A stretch of DNA of 64,000 nucleotides, taken from positions 248,001-312,000 of the forward strand of contig NZ_FQVN01000004.1 of assembly GCF_900129375.1 (NCBI RefSeq), in the 5' to 3' direction. Below are positions 17,912-26,336 of this stretch, in pieces. Origin of the DNA: Streptoalloteichus hindustanus (GTDB lineage Bacteria; Actinomycetota; Actinomycetes; Mycobacteriales; Pseudonocardiaceae). The first letter of the stretch is position 1, and every line of letters begins with the position of its first letter. Position numbers and translations under genes: made by a program. A model generated the notes under the pieces. The model did no database searches and had not been told where the DNA came from. It was given only the letters and a program-made list of their open reading frames with translations.

Positions 17912-18652
17912 ATGTCCGAGAACGGGAACGTGGGGATCTACGAGTCCGGCGTGGCCGACTTCTACGACATCTGGTTCCGGCACCTGGTCGATTCAGGGTC
18001 CACTGTGGAGTGTCTGGCCGGGCTGGCCGGGGAGGGTCCGGTGCTGGAGCTGGGCATCGGCACCGGCCGGGTGGCCCTGCCCCTGCGGGAACGGGGAGTC
18101 GACGTGCGCGGCGTCGACGGCTCCCGGGCGATGGTGGCCAAACTCCGGGAGAAACCGGGCGGCGCCGCGGTTCCCGTGACCATCGGTGATCTGGTCGACG
18201 TGCCGGTGGACGGCCGGTTCTCCCTGGTGTACCTGGCAAGCGGCACCTTCGCCGAGCTGCCGTCGCAGGACGCGCAGGTGCGGTGCTTCGAGAACGTCGC
18301 CCGCCGGCTGACGTCCGATGGGCGGTTCGCGCTCGACGCGCTGGTGCCGGACAGCGCCCAGGTCGGCGGCTCGCCGGTCCAGATCACCTCCACAGTGGAC
18401 GGTCGGCCGGTGGTGTGGCTCCGCGAGGTGGACCGGTTCGCGCAGCGGTACGTCTCGCACTACCTCATCACCACTGACGAGGGGATGCGGCACGTGCGGG
18501 TGCCCTTCCGCTACGCCCCCGCGCCCGAGATGGACCTGATGGCCAGGATCGCGGGCCTGCGGTTGGAACACCGGTGGGGGAGCTGGGCGCGTGCCCCGTT
18601 CACGGCGGCGAGCTCCTACCACGTCTCCGTCTACCGCCGAGCGGACCCGTAG
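17912..18652 (+). CDS. SAM-dependent methyltransferase
   Basis: 246 residues. Class I motifs: GPVLELGIGTGRVALPL (SAM loop), VRGVDGSRAMV (acidic ribose contact) and FSLVYLASGTFAEL. The fold is that of small-molecule methyltransferases. TAGGCT (17899-17904) lies seven bases before the ATG, so the gene is probably leaderless. It ends 13 nt from the convergent YcaO gene; whether it serves that cluster is uncertain. The gene contains two TCCACWGTGGA palindromes at 17999 and 18389. Confidence 0.85.
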   Translation: MSENGNVGIYESGVADFYDIWFRHLVDSGSTVECLAGLAGEGPVLELGIGTGRVALPLRERGVDVRGVDGSRAMVAKLREKPGGAAVPVTIGDLVDVPVDGRFSLVYLASGTFAELPSQDAQVRCFENVARRLTSDGRFALDALVPDSAQVGGSPVQITSTVDGRPVVWLREVDRFAQRYVSHYLITTDEGMRHVRVPFRYAPAPEMDLMARIAGLRLEHRWGSWARAPFTAASSYHVSVYRRADP

Positions 18653-18665
18653 TCCCGGTTCGGGT

Positions 18666-19877
18666 TCAGGCGAACGGATGCGGAGGAGTCGACGCGGGGA
18701 CGACCTCGTGGCTTCTGGTGGGCGAGTGGCCGCCCGGCGAGGGCAGCTGGTGCGCGCCGGGCACCACGACCCGCACGACCCGAATGGTGCGGGGGCAGAA
18801 CTCCCGTGATGTCGTCTCCACGGCGACGACGTCGCCTCCGGTGAACTTCGCGACGGCGTGGGGGAGCGGGTCCCACCGGTGCGGCGCCAGCCGATCCACC
18901 AGCTCCGTCGCGGTGTGGACGGCCGAGGCGTTCCGCAGCCAGTGGGAGAGACTGTCCTGCCGGTGATGGGTCCACAGCGCCTGTTCCAGCAGCGTGCGGT
19001 GCGCCTGGCGGGGGCGGTCGCGAACCTCCGCCCAGGTCCTGGCCGCCACGGGGCTGGTCATGCTCCACCGGATCATCAGCGCCTCGTAGCTGGCGGCTTC
19101 GGCGCCCGCCGTCACCGCGTCCTCGTCGTCGACCGCGACGCACCGCGCCCCGTAGGTCTGCCGCCCGCCGGCGCGGTCGCTCAGGCAGGCCAGCAGGCAC
19201 GCGGTGCCCCCGGGGCCGGGAAAGGCGAGGACGGTGAGGCGCAACGCCAGGCGGGCCACGGTCCCGGCCAGGCTCGGCGGCAGCGGTGTCGGGGTCAGGA
19301 CGAGCGGGGAGAGCTCGTCGGAGTACCAGGCGCGCCACAGCAGATCGCGCTCCACCACCTCCAGCAGGGCGTGCCGGACCGCGCTGTCCACTGTGGAGTT
19401 CGCGGCGGTGCCGGTGGAGCCGCACCGGGGCGTGGTCGTGGCGCCGGCGGGCGGGCGGTGGTGCAGGAAGACACGGCCCGCCGGCACGGCGGTCTCGTGC
19501 CCGGTGACCAGCGACCGACCCCACACCCACAGCAGCGGGCGGTGGTCGGACGGGTCGTGGGTCGGCCACGCCGCCGGGTCCAGCGCCGTGGCCCCGGCCC
19601 GGCGCAACGCCCGGAACGTGGTGACGAGGGCGCGCGCCTGCTCGGCCGCGCGGCCGGCGAGGATGTTGCTCACCCGCTCGACCAGCTCGCCCCTGGCGCG
19701 CGTCGTCACGTTGGTCTCGTCGGCGCCCGCCGCGGCGCCGATCACCACCGGAGCGCCACCGCCGGCACAGGTCGGCGCGAAGGTCGACGACCGGAGCGCC
19801 GCCCTGGCGAACAGGACGTGCGACGCGGTCTCGAACGGGCGGAACACCTGCACGGCGACGTGGGAGGGGTGGGGCAC
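18666..19877 (-). CDS. YcaO-domain protein, candidate RiPP cyclodehydratase/thioamidation enzyme
   Basis: 403 residues. YcaO ATP/Mg motifs are visible as TRARGELVERVSN and as SAVRHALLEVVERD (Sx3ExxER type), and the protein ends TPPHPFA, close to the Pro-rich PxPxP-like tail of azoline-forming YcaO enzymes. YcaO proteins use ATP to phosphorylate a peptide amide oxygen, giving azolines, thioamides or amidines. No E1-like or RRE partner is fused. It follows the HExxH gene by four bases, so they are co-transcribed. With the small peptide gene upstream this marks a RiPP-like locus. Confidence 0.85.
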   Translation of the reverse strand: MPHPSHVAVQVFRPFETASHVLFARAALRSSTFAPTCAGGGAPVVIGAAAGADETNVTTRARGELVERVSNILAGRAAEQARALVTTFRALRRAGATALDPAAWPTHDPSDHRPLLWVWGRSLVTGHETAVPAGRVFLHHRPPAGATTTPRCGSTGTAANSTVDSAVRHALLEVVERDLLWRAWYSDELSPLVLTPTPLPPSLAGTVARLALRLTVLAFPGPGGTACLLACLSDRAGGRQTYGARCVAVDDEDAVTAGAEAASYEALMIRWSMTSPVAARTWAEVRDRPRQAHRTLLEQALWTHHRQDSLSHWLRNASAVHTATELVDRLAPHRWDPLPHAVAKFTGGDVVAVETTSREFCPRTIRVVRVVVPGAHQLPSPGGHSPTRSHEVVPASTPPHPFA

Positions 19878-19881
19878 GACG

Positions 19882-20892
19882 TCACCGCGCCACGTTCGCC
19901 GGTGGCCGCTGGACTTCCTGCTGGGCGGTCCACGCGCACTCCTCGACCAGGTCCCGGCCGCGGTCGGTCAGCTCGTCGCCGTGCGCGCGCAGGGTGTCGA
20001 CCGCCTGCTCCGCCTGGCGCAGCAACACGCCGCGCCGGTTGCGCACCGGTTCCTCCGGGACCCTCGGGTCACCAACCAGACGCGTGTGCAGCAAGGCGCA
20101 GCGCACCACGACCACGAGCTGTTGGAACAACCCGTTGAGGGGGCGCGGATCGGGCCGCAGCGGCGTCATCACGCGGTGACCACCGTCCGAAGTGGAGCGG
20201 ACGAACAGCTCTCCGGTCGCCGCCGCGTTGCAGCGGGTGTGTGTCGCCTCGTGCACGAGACTCTCCGCGAACCGCACGGGACCGGGCAGATCGTCGCGCG
20301 CGCTGTCCCGGAGGCGCTCCCGGTGCACGAAGATCGCGCCGTGGCAGGTGAAGTCGGTGTACCCGACGATCCCGTAGCCGTCGAGCAACGCGACCTGGCC
20401 GACCGACACGCCGATCTCGGCCAGCATGTCCGGCCACCGCGTCGCGAGCAGGTCCACCGCGGCGTCGAACGCGTCCCGGTCGCTCCGCTCCCACGCGACG
20501 ACGTCGACGTCGATCTCCCGCCCGGACGACCGAAGCGCCGCCGGGAGCTGGCCCCTGGCCCTGGCCACGCTCTCGCCCAGGTGCCGCTCGGGTGGTGGCA
20601 GGTCGACCGGCCACGCCGGGTTGGCGTCGATCACGCGGCTGGCGCTGGCGGCGGTGTGGTCCCATGCCTCGGCCCACCGGGCGCCCAGGGCTTCGGCCTG
20701 CTCCGGCTTCGCGCGTCGCGCGGCATGCGCCAGCGCCACCAGAGCCGGCGGCGGCGCGTCGGTCACCGAACGGGCGTCGGCCTCGTGGACGATCCCGAGC
20801 CGTTGCCGGGACCGGTCGAGCACACCGCGAACCAGGCCGGCCACCGCCGCGCGGTCCCGCTGGGCCGCCTCGGCGTCGGGGAACAACCGCAT
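19882..20892 (-). CDS. HExxH-motif peptide-modification protein
   Basis: 336 residues from an ATG at 20892 with CAGGAG eight bases upstream; the open frame to 20928 runs into tandem repeats and is rejected as start. The HEATH motif in FAESLVHEATHTRCNAA, the GYTDFTCHGAIFVHRERL segment and the following LRPDPRPLNGLFQQLVVV region match the HExxH domain protein family found beside RiPP precursors; recent database naming calls such proteins 2-oxoglutarate HExxH-type peptide beta-hydroxylases. It probably modifies the adjacent short peptide, perhaps hydroxylating Asp or another side chain. Confidence 0.75.
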   Translation of the reverse strand: MRLFPDAEAAQRDRAAVAGLVRGVLDRSRQRLGIVHEADARSVTDAPPPALVALAHAARRAKPEQAEALGARWAEAWDHTAASASRVIDANPAWPVDLPPPERHLGESVARARGQLPAALRSSGREIDVDVVAWERSDRDAFDAAVDLLATRWPDMLAEIGVSVGQVALLDGYGIVGYTDFTCHGAIFVHRERLRDSARDDLPGPVRFAESLVHEATHTRCNAAATGELFVRSTSDGGHRVMTPLRPDPRPLNGLFQQLVVVVRCALLHTRLVGDPRVPEEPVRNRRGVLLRQAEQAVDTLRAHGDELTDRGRDLVEECAWTAQQEVQRPPANVAR

Positions 20893-20913
20893 GCGCCACG
20901 CTCCTGTGGTCCT

Positions 20914-20976
20914 CGGGGTCATCGGCACGGGGTCATCGGAACGGGGTCATCGGCATGGGGTCATCGGCATGGGGCC
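20914..20976. repeat. 14-bp tandem repeats between precursor and HExxH gene
   Basis: The unit CAYGGGGTCATCGG is repeated about 4.5 times with few changes. The array sits in the spacer between the attenuator hairpin (20986-21018) and the ribosome site of the HExxH gene. Read on the minus strand it gives repeated ATG codons (ATGCCGATGACCCC), which extends a false start for the downstream frame. Confidence 0.8.
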
Positions 20977-20985
20977 GGCGGGGGA

Positions 20986-21018
20986 GGGCCGGGCCGGCCA
21001 GGACGTCCGGCCCGGCCC
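20986..21018 (-). terminator. Perfect 12-bp hairpin after precursor gene (attenuator)
   Basis: GGGCCGGGCCGG (20986-20997) pairs with CCGGCCCGGCCC (21007-21018) across a 9-nt loop. It begins eight bases after the stop of the peptide gene. Such hairpins commonly follow RiPP precursor genes and reduce read-through to the modifying enzymes. No U-run is present, so it is best called an attenuator or 3' stabiliser. Confidence 0.7.
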
Positions 21019-21025
21019 GGGTTGG

Positions 21026-21103
21026 TCAGTCCGCCGGCGGGACGTCGACGAGCAGCGCGAACTCGGGGAGCTCGTCCTCGGTCACCGTCTCGATGTGGTC
21101 CAT
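21026..21103 (-). CDS. Candidate RiPP precursor peptide, 25 residues
   Basis: An ATG at 21103 lies seven bases after a very strong GGAAGGAGGAAGG. The 25-residue product is acidic, starting MDHIETVTEDE and ending ELPEFALLVDVPPAD. It has no Cys, and its only Thr residues are in the first half, so an ordinary azoline core is unlikely. The ELPEFALLV segment looks like a leader-recognition motif with VDVPPAD as possible core. Position directly before the HExxH and YcaO genes, the strong ribosome site and the following hairpin all support a precursor gene. It could instead be a truncated relic. Confidence 0.65.
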   Translation of the reverse strand: MDHIETVTEDELPEFALLVDVPPAD

Positions 21104-21409
21104 GGGCCCTTCCTCCTTCCGCGGAACGGTGGTGTTCCGACCGGGCGCCGTGATTTCGGTGCGCGGGGTCGGTGAATTCATGGAACCTGGGCCGGCATGG
21201 CGGCACATCCGCTGTTCGAGGGAAAACCACGGCCGTCGGGTCGAATCGCTGTTTGTTGGCGTCGCGCTCTTATTGGTCGCGTGAACGCGACCGTCGACAC
21301 CTTTTCTGCCGACGGCGGAAGCGCTGTTGTCGCGCTGGGGTCGGGAACGGTCCGGCGCCGTGCGCCAGAAGAGCTTTTCCCGTGGAGCGGGGGCGTGGTC
21401 GACAATGTC
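21104..21409 (-). promoter_or_regulatory. Leader/promoter region of the RiPP-like operon
   Basis: 306 nt between the P450 stop and the peptide gene. GC content drops around 21220-21300. A GTCGCG-N4-CGCGAC-type dyad is present near 21276-21291 and an AATAAG -10 candidate lies beside it on the minus strand. No gene was recognised. Confidence 0.4.
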
Positions 21410-22612
21410 TCACCACGTCACCGGGAGGTGGACGGGCGAGGGCAGCAACGTGTCGGTGTGCCAACGCAGTTCGTGCTCCGCGACGGCCAGGCGCAGCCGG
21501 GGGAGCCGCCGCACCAGGGCGTCGAGCACGGTGGTGAGCTCCAGTCGGGCGAGGTGGACTCCCAGGCAGTGGTGGATGCCGTGGCCGAAGGTCAGGTGCG
21601 GGTTGCGGGCGCGGCCGACGTCGAGGCGGTCCGGCGCGGGGAAGACGTCCGGGTCGTGGTTGGCGGCGCTCACGGCCGGGATCACGCCGTCGCCCGCCGG
21701 GATCTCCACCCCGCACAGCTCCACCGTCCCGGTGGCGACCCGGACCGCCCCGCCGTCGCTGCGGTGCGGCACGAACCGGAGCAGCTCCTCCACCGCGAGG
21801 GGGACCAGGCCGGGATCGGCCCGCAGCCGCGCCAGCTCGTCCGGGTGCCGGAACAACGCGACCAGCGAGTTGACGATCTGGGTCGTCGTCGTCGCGAACC
21901 CGTTGACCAGCAACGACACGCACAGGTTGACCAACTCGGCCTGGCTGAGCCGGTCCTCGTCGCTGTGGGCGGCCGCCAGCGCGCGGAGCAGGTCGTCGCC
22001 GTCCCGCGCGCGCCGGGCCGCGATCAGCTCGGCGAAGTACCGCTGGAACCGCGCCCGCGCGGCGTGGACCTCGTGCGGCGGGTGCCCGCCGGCGCTGAGG
22101 AAGACCTCCGCCCAGGCGTGGAAGGCGGCGCGGTCGCCCTCGGGGACGCCGAGCAACTCGCAGATCACCGTGATGGGCAGCGGCTGGGCGAGCTCCGCGA
22201 CCAGGTCGGCCGGCGGTCCACTGTGGACGATCGCGTCCACCCGCCGCCGGACCAGCCGCTCCACCCCGGGGCGCAGCCGCTCGATCCGCCGGGCCGTGAA
22301 GGCCGGCGCGACCAGCCGGCGCAGCCGGGTGTGCTCGGGCGGGTCCATGGCGCCCAGCGTGGTGGGCTCGTGCACGACGGCGTTGCAGCGCGGGCCCCGG
22401 GGGCGGACGGCGGCGGCGCGGCTGAGGAGGGGGTCGGTGAGGACCCCGCGGACGCCGGCGTGGCTGGTGACCAGCCACGCGGTGTCCCCGGTCGGGAGTC
22501 GGACCCGGCTCGCCGGGGCGCGGCGGCGGAGCCGGGCGTAGTCCGGCGGCAGGTCGAGCGGGGTGGGGGAGGAGCGGAACGGGAACGGCGCCGGCGCGGA
22601 CTCGAACGGCAT
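21410..22612 (-). CDS. Cytochrome P450 with non-canonical I-helix
   Basis: 400 residues from ATG 22612 (GGAGG five bases upstream; GTG 22624 is an alternative). Heme-binding loop LTFGHGIHHCLGVHLAR, the K-helix ELLRFVP and the ERR-type segment are normal for bacterial class I P450s. The I-helix, normally AGHETT-like, reads LVNGFATTTTQI: the conserved acidic residue before the Thr is replaced by Ala. Loss of that residue usually alters oxygen activation, so unusual chemistry or substrate-assisted activation is possible. It lies upstream of the peptide gene on the same strand, so probably tailors the RiPP or its product. Confidence 0.88.
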   Translation of the reverse strand: MPFESAPAPFPFRSSPTPLDLPPDYARLRRRAPASRVRLPTGDTAWLVTSHAGVRGVLTDPLLSRAAAVRPRGPRCNAVVHEPTTLGAMDPPEHTRLRRLVAPAFTARRIERLRPGVERLVRRRVDAIVHSGPPADLVAELAQPLPITVICELLGVPEGDRAAFHAWAEVFLSAGGHPPHEVHAARARFQRYFAELIAARRARDGDDLLRALAAAHSDEDRLSQAELVNLCVSLLVNGFATTTTQIVNSLVALFRHPDELARLRADPGLVPLAVEELLRFVPHRSDGGAVRVATGTVELCGVEIPAGDGVIPAVSAANHDPDVFPAPDRLDVGRARNPHLTFGHGIHHCLGVHLARLELTTVLDALVRRLPRLRLAVAEHELRWHTDTLLPSPVHLPVTW

Positions 22613-22795
22613 GCGCGCCTCCACGGGGCCTGGGGGTGGGAGGTGGAGGACCCGTCGGCGACGGGGTCACGGCTCGTGCCTGATCTTGATTCACTGCGTG
22701 ACAACGACATTACTGAGAGTGAAAAGCGGTGCGCAAGGGCAAGGCCGAAAAGCGGACGAATGTTGGTCCATCGCGCCCGCGCGTACCCGGACCAG

Positions 22796-24145
22796 TCAGT
22801 TGCCCCGTCCGGCCGGTCCCGTTCCCTTGCCCGCACAATCACCGGTCCCGTTGTTCCCACAATCACCGGTCGCGGTCAGCGCGGTGATTCGCCGGCTGAA
22901 GTCCTCGGGCGTCCGGGGTATCCAGAACGCGGCCGCCACGGACACCGCGACCCCGAACAACAGGAAGGCGAACGCGGCGGTGTAGGAGTGGACGTCGATC
23001 AGGACGCCCATCGCCAGCGGCGCGACCGCGCCCGACACCTGCCCACCGAAATTGATCAGGCCGTTGACCGTCCCGGAGATCTCCGCGGGCAGCGAGCGCA
23101 ACGGCAGTCCGTAGACGGACATCACCGCCAGGCCCCGCACGCCCACCGCGAGCGTCACCAGGACCAGGAACGGCGCCACCCCGTCGACGAACAGGACGGC
23201 CGTGATCAGCAGGCCGGTCACCGCCAGCGCGGGCACCACCAGCCACTGCGGCCGGTGGTGGAAGTACCGGTCGAACAGCACGCCGCCGACCATGATCGCC
23301 ACCGCCTCCAGGAACTGGGGGGCGGTGCTCGCCACGCCCGCCCAGCCCACCCCGACGTGCTGGACCTCGACCAGGTAGCTGGGCAGCCAGGAGCCGACGC
23401 CGAACCCGATGATGTTGATGCCGCCGAACAGCAGGGCGAACCGCCACAGCACACCCACCCGCAGGACCCGCCACGCCCCGGCGAGGCCGAGCCGCTCGCC
23501 GCCGCTCTCCGGTTCCCTGCCGCTCTCCGGTTCCCCGCCCGCGGTCGGCCGCGGCGGCGGCAACAGCCACCAGACCACCGGCGCGGTGACCACACCGGCC
23601 GCCGCCACCAGCAGGAAGCTCGGCCGCCAGCCCAGCGTCGCCAGCAGCGGCCCCACCACCAGCGGCGACAACGCGCCGGCGAACTCGGTGGTGCAGAACA
23701 TGACGCCGTACGCGGTCATCCGCCGGTCCGGGTCGGCCCGCTCGGCCATCGCCTTCATCGAGGCGGCCGGCAACGCGGCGACGCTGACCGCGAACAGCAC
23801 CCGGGCGCCCAGGAAACCCCAGAACCCGGCGACCAGCCCGGTGGCCGCGGTGCAGACCGACCACGCCACCAACCCGGCGACCATGGTCCGCGCGCTGCCC
23901 ATGCGGTCGGCGATGATCCCGGCCGGGATCTGGCTCGCCGCGTAGACCGCGTAGGACACCGTCAGCACGAGCCCCTGCGCCGACGCGCTCAGCCCCAGGT
24001 CCGCGCCGATGAGGGGCAGTGCCACCGGCAGGATCGCGCGGTCCACGTAGTCCACCAGCCAGGCCAGGGTCAGGACCGCGATCGTGATCGTGACGGTTCT
24101 CGCCGCGGTCACGCCCCGGACCCGGGTGTCGGTGTCGGCGACCAT
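22796..24145 (-). CDS. MFS transporter
   Basis: 449 residues with about 12 hydrophobic helices, starting ITIAVLTLAWLVDYVDRAILPVALPLIGADL, the classic first helix of anion:cation-symporter-like MFS proteins, and an ADRMGSART loop between helices 2 and 3. The central loop contains a duplicated PESGREPESGGE acidic stretch. The C-terminal tail repeats GTGDCxxxGTG. ATG 24145 follows GGGAGG. It heads the minus-strand RiPP-like unit (P450, peptide, HExxH, YcaO), so product export or precursor uptake is likely. Confidence 0.85.
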   Translation of the reverse strand: MVADTDTRVRGVTAARTVTITIAVLTLAWLVDYVDRAILPVALPLIGADLGLSASAQGLVLTVSYAVYAASQIPAGIIADRMGSARTMVAGLVAWSVCTAATGLVAGFWGFLGARVLFAVSVAALPAASMKAMAERADPDRRMTAYGVMFCTTEFAGALSPLVVGPLLATLGWRPSFLLVAAAGVVTAPVVWWLLPPPRPTAGGEPESGREPESGGERLGLAGAWRVLRVGVLWRFALLFGGINIIGFGVGSWLPSYLVEVQHVGVGWAGVASTAPQFLEAVAIMVGGVLFDRYFHHRPQWLVVPALAVTGLLITAVLFVDGVAPFLVLVTLAVGVRGLAVMSVYGLPLRSLPAEISGTVNGLINFGGQVSGAVAPLAMGVLIDVHSYTAAFAFLLFGVAVSVAAAFWIPRTPEDFSRRITALTATGDCGNNGTGDCAGKGTGPAGRGN

Positions 24146-24478
24146 GGGGACCTCCCGTCGTTCGTCAACGGTGGGCGGCGGAGAGGGCGGGGCGTCCGGC
24201 GTCCCGGCACGGCATCGGGCGGGCGACGTCAACCGGGCGACATCGGCCGGGGCGACGACGGAGAGTGGGCAGCCGAAGGGCCTTTCCGCGAGAGTAACGG
24301 CGGCGTGCGGAGCCGGCCGCACCCGAACGGTCAGTGATCCCTGTGCTGTTCGGGCGGCACATCCACCCGAACCACGGTGTCCCGCGCCGCGCACGTCACC
24401 CGTTCGGCAATGTCCGTCGCGGCGGCGGTGCCGACCTGGCGGTTGTCCGACGCCCGGCGTCCGGGCCACGGTCGTGGC

Positions 24479-25522
24479 GTGGGACGCGAGGCGGTGGTGT
24501 TGGGCGGCGCCGGCCAGACCGGAGTCGCGATCGCGCGGCGGCTGGTCCGGGACGGATGGGCCGTCGTCCTCGCCACCCGAGGGCGCCGCCGGCTTCCCGG
24601 GTCGCTGGCGGAACTCGGAGTGCGCCAGGTGCCGTTCGACCGCTCGGATCCGACCGCCGATCTCCGCCGGCTGGCCACGGGCAGGGACCTGCTCGTGGAC
24701 TGCATCTGTTACACGGAGCCGGAAGCGCGTCAGCTCCTCGCGGCCGCGGAGGGCGTCGGGCACCTGACGGTGATCTCCACCGCCGCCGTCTACGTCGACC
24801 ACGCCGGCCGCACGATGTTCGCCACCGAGCCCGAGCTGTTCCCGTGCTACCCCGACCGCATCACCGAGGACCAGCCCACCGTCCCCGCCGGCTCCGACAC
24901 CTATGCCACCCGCAAACGGTTGGTGGAGAAGATCCTGCTCGACGGCTGCTCCGTCCCGGTCACCGTGTTGCGCCCCGCTGCCATCCACGGACCCCACTCG
25001 ACCCATCTCCGGGAGTGGCACTTCGTCAAGCGCGCACTCGACCGCCGCCCGCACGTCCTGCTCGCCGACGGCGGCCGGAACCGGTTCCAGACCACCGCGA
25101 CCGCCAACCTCGGCGAGCTCGTCCGGCTGACCGCGACCGACCCCGAGCACCGGGTCCTCAACGCCGCCGACCCGGAGGCGCCGAGCGTGCTGGAGATCAG
25201 CCGGGCGGTGGCCCGCCTCCTGGACCACGACCGCCGCGAGATCCCGCTCCCCGCCCACGCGCCCGCCCCGCTCGGCCTGACCCCGTGGACGGTCCCGAAC
25301 CCGGTGGTGCTCAGCACGGACCGCGCGACACGGGACCTCGGCTACCGCCCGGCGTGCCGGTACGACCAGGCGTTGGCCGAGGAGATCGACTGGGTCGTGC
25401 GGGCCACCGCCGACCGGGACTGGCGTGAAGTGCTGCCCCGCATGACATCCGCGTACAGCGGCGTGGACTACTTCGACTACTCCACTGAGGACACCTACCT
25501 CGAACAGTCCTCAGTGGACTGA
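24479..25522 (+). CDS. NAD-dependent epimerase/dehydratase family protein (extended SDR)
   Basis: About 347 residues from GTG 24479, chosen because the next residues are the Rossmann strand REAVVLGGAGQTGVAIARRL; the frame is open further upstream without a better start. The SDR active-site Tyr-Lys is in SDTYATRKRLVEK. HVLLADGGRNRFQTTATANL and LNAADPEAPSVLEI resemble UDP-sugar/isoflavone-reductase-like epimerases. It is divergent from the MFS gene across a 333-nt region holding a CCCGAAC/GTTCGGG inverted repeat near 24320-24357. Not clearly part of the RiPP-like cluster. Confidence 0.8.
   Translation: MGREAVVLGGAGQTGVAIARRLVRDGWAVVLATRGRRRLPGSLAELGVRQVPFDRSDPTADLRRLATGRDLLVDCICYTEPEARQLLAAAEGVGHLTVISTAAVYVDHAGRTMFATEPELFPCYPDRITEDQPTVPAGSDTYATRKRLVEKILLDGCSVPVTVLRPAAIHGPHSTHLREWHFVKRALDRRPHVLLADGGRNRFQTTATANLGELVRLTATDPEHRVLNAADPEAPSVLEISRAVARLLDHDRREIPLPAHAPAPLGLTPWTVPNPVVLSTDRATRDLGYRPACRYDQALAEEIDWVVRATADRDWREVLPRMTSAYSGVDYFDYSTEDTYLEQSSVD
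25481..25518 (+). terminator. 12-bp inverted repeat at the 3' end of the SDR gene
   Basis: TCCACTGAGGAC (25481-25492) pairs with GTCCTCAGTGGA (25507-25518) across 14 nt, ending just before the TGA at 25520. The stem is inside the coding frame yet perfect, and it resembles an opened-up version of the TCCACWGTGGA palindrome found across this window. It may terminate transcription or stabilise the mRNA end. Confidence 0.55.
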
Positions 25523-25658
25523 CCACGACCTGCCCGGTGTGGGCCAGAGTGCCGAGGTGTTGCCGCCCCCCGGCGGCGAAGTCTCGGGGACCGATCTCCA
25601 GGGTGCCCTCGGGGAGATCCCGGAGCCGACGGGCGGTTGTGCGGGGAACGCTCGTCCC

Positions 25659-26255
25659 GTGCGAATCAGCAGACTTGCCCTGACCGCCGGGCCGCTGTGC
25701 TTCCTCGGCTACGGCGTGATCCGGTTCGTGGGCCGGATGGACGGACACTACGGACCGGGGATGGACTGGTTCACGGCCCACGTGGTCGGCCTCCTCGGCT
25801 TCGTCATGTTCGGCGCGCTGGTGCTGGGAATCCGCCGTCTGCTGCCGGCCGGCCCCTGGCGCGAGGTCGCCTCGGTGACCGCGCTCGTCAGCCTGGCGAC
25901 GCTGCTGGTGCAGTTCACGGCCGACATCGTCGCGGGGCTGGTCGCCACCGACCGGGCGGAGATGAGCGCTGCTCTTCAGCCCTTCCAGTCGTTCCCCGGC
26001 GTGCGAGCCACCTTCTACCTCGTCGGGCCGCAGCTGTGGGTGGTCGCTCTCCTGGCGCTGACGGTGATGCTGGCGCGTGCCGGCCGGCTCCGGTGGTGGA
26101 GCGTCGCCCTCTTCGCGCTCGGCTCGGCCCTTCCCCTCATCACGCTCGATCTCGCTCCGCTGGCCGCCCTCTGCTACCTCGTGGCTTTCGCCCCGCTCGC
26201 CTCGCCGCCCACCGTGGAGCGCGAGCGGGAACGGCCCTCTCCGCGGCACGCGTGA
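25659..26255 (+). CDS. DUF998-like integral membrane protein
   Basis: 198 residues with about five or six hydrophobic segments: LTAGPLCFLGYGVIRFVG, WFTAHVVGLLGFVMFGALVLG, VTALVSLATLLVQFTADIVAGLV, LWVVALLALTVMLA and WSVALFALGSALPLI. Layout suggests a small DUF998-like or uncharacterised membrane protein; the family assignment is tentative. GTG 25659 begins RISRLALTAGPL; an upstream extension to 25539 is hydrophilic and Gly/Pro-rich and is disfavoured. Confidence 0.65.
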   Translation: MRISRLALTAGPLCFLGYGVIRFVGRMDGHYGPGMDWFTAHVVGLLGFVMFGALVLGIRRLLPAGPWREVASVTALVSLATLLVQFTADIVAGLVATDRAEMSAALQPFQSFPGVRATFYLVGPQLWVVALLALTVMLARAGRLRWWSVALFALGSALPLITLDLAPLAALCYLVAFAPLASPPTVERERERPSPRHA

Positions 26256-26299
26256 CCGCTCCGGCGAACAGACACCCGTAGCCCGGAGCCACGACAACA

Positions 26300-26336
26300 G
26301 CGGGCGCGGCATCCGAAGAAGGGATGCCGCGCCCGC
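26300..26336. terminator. Strong factor-independent hairpin
   Basis: GCGGGCGCGGCATCC (26300-26314) pairs perfectly with GGATGCCGCGCCCGC (26322-26336) across a GAAGAAG loop, 15 bp, 45 nt after the membrane-protein gene. There is only a short T-rich tail (TTCGCGTTGT). Confidence 0.85.

Noticed and set aside
21197-24337. Very long plus-strand open frame over the P450 and MFS genes
   Set aside because: Arg/Gly/Gln-rich antisense shadow typical of high-GC DNA; no domain.
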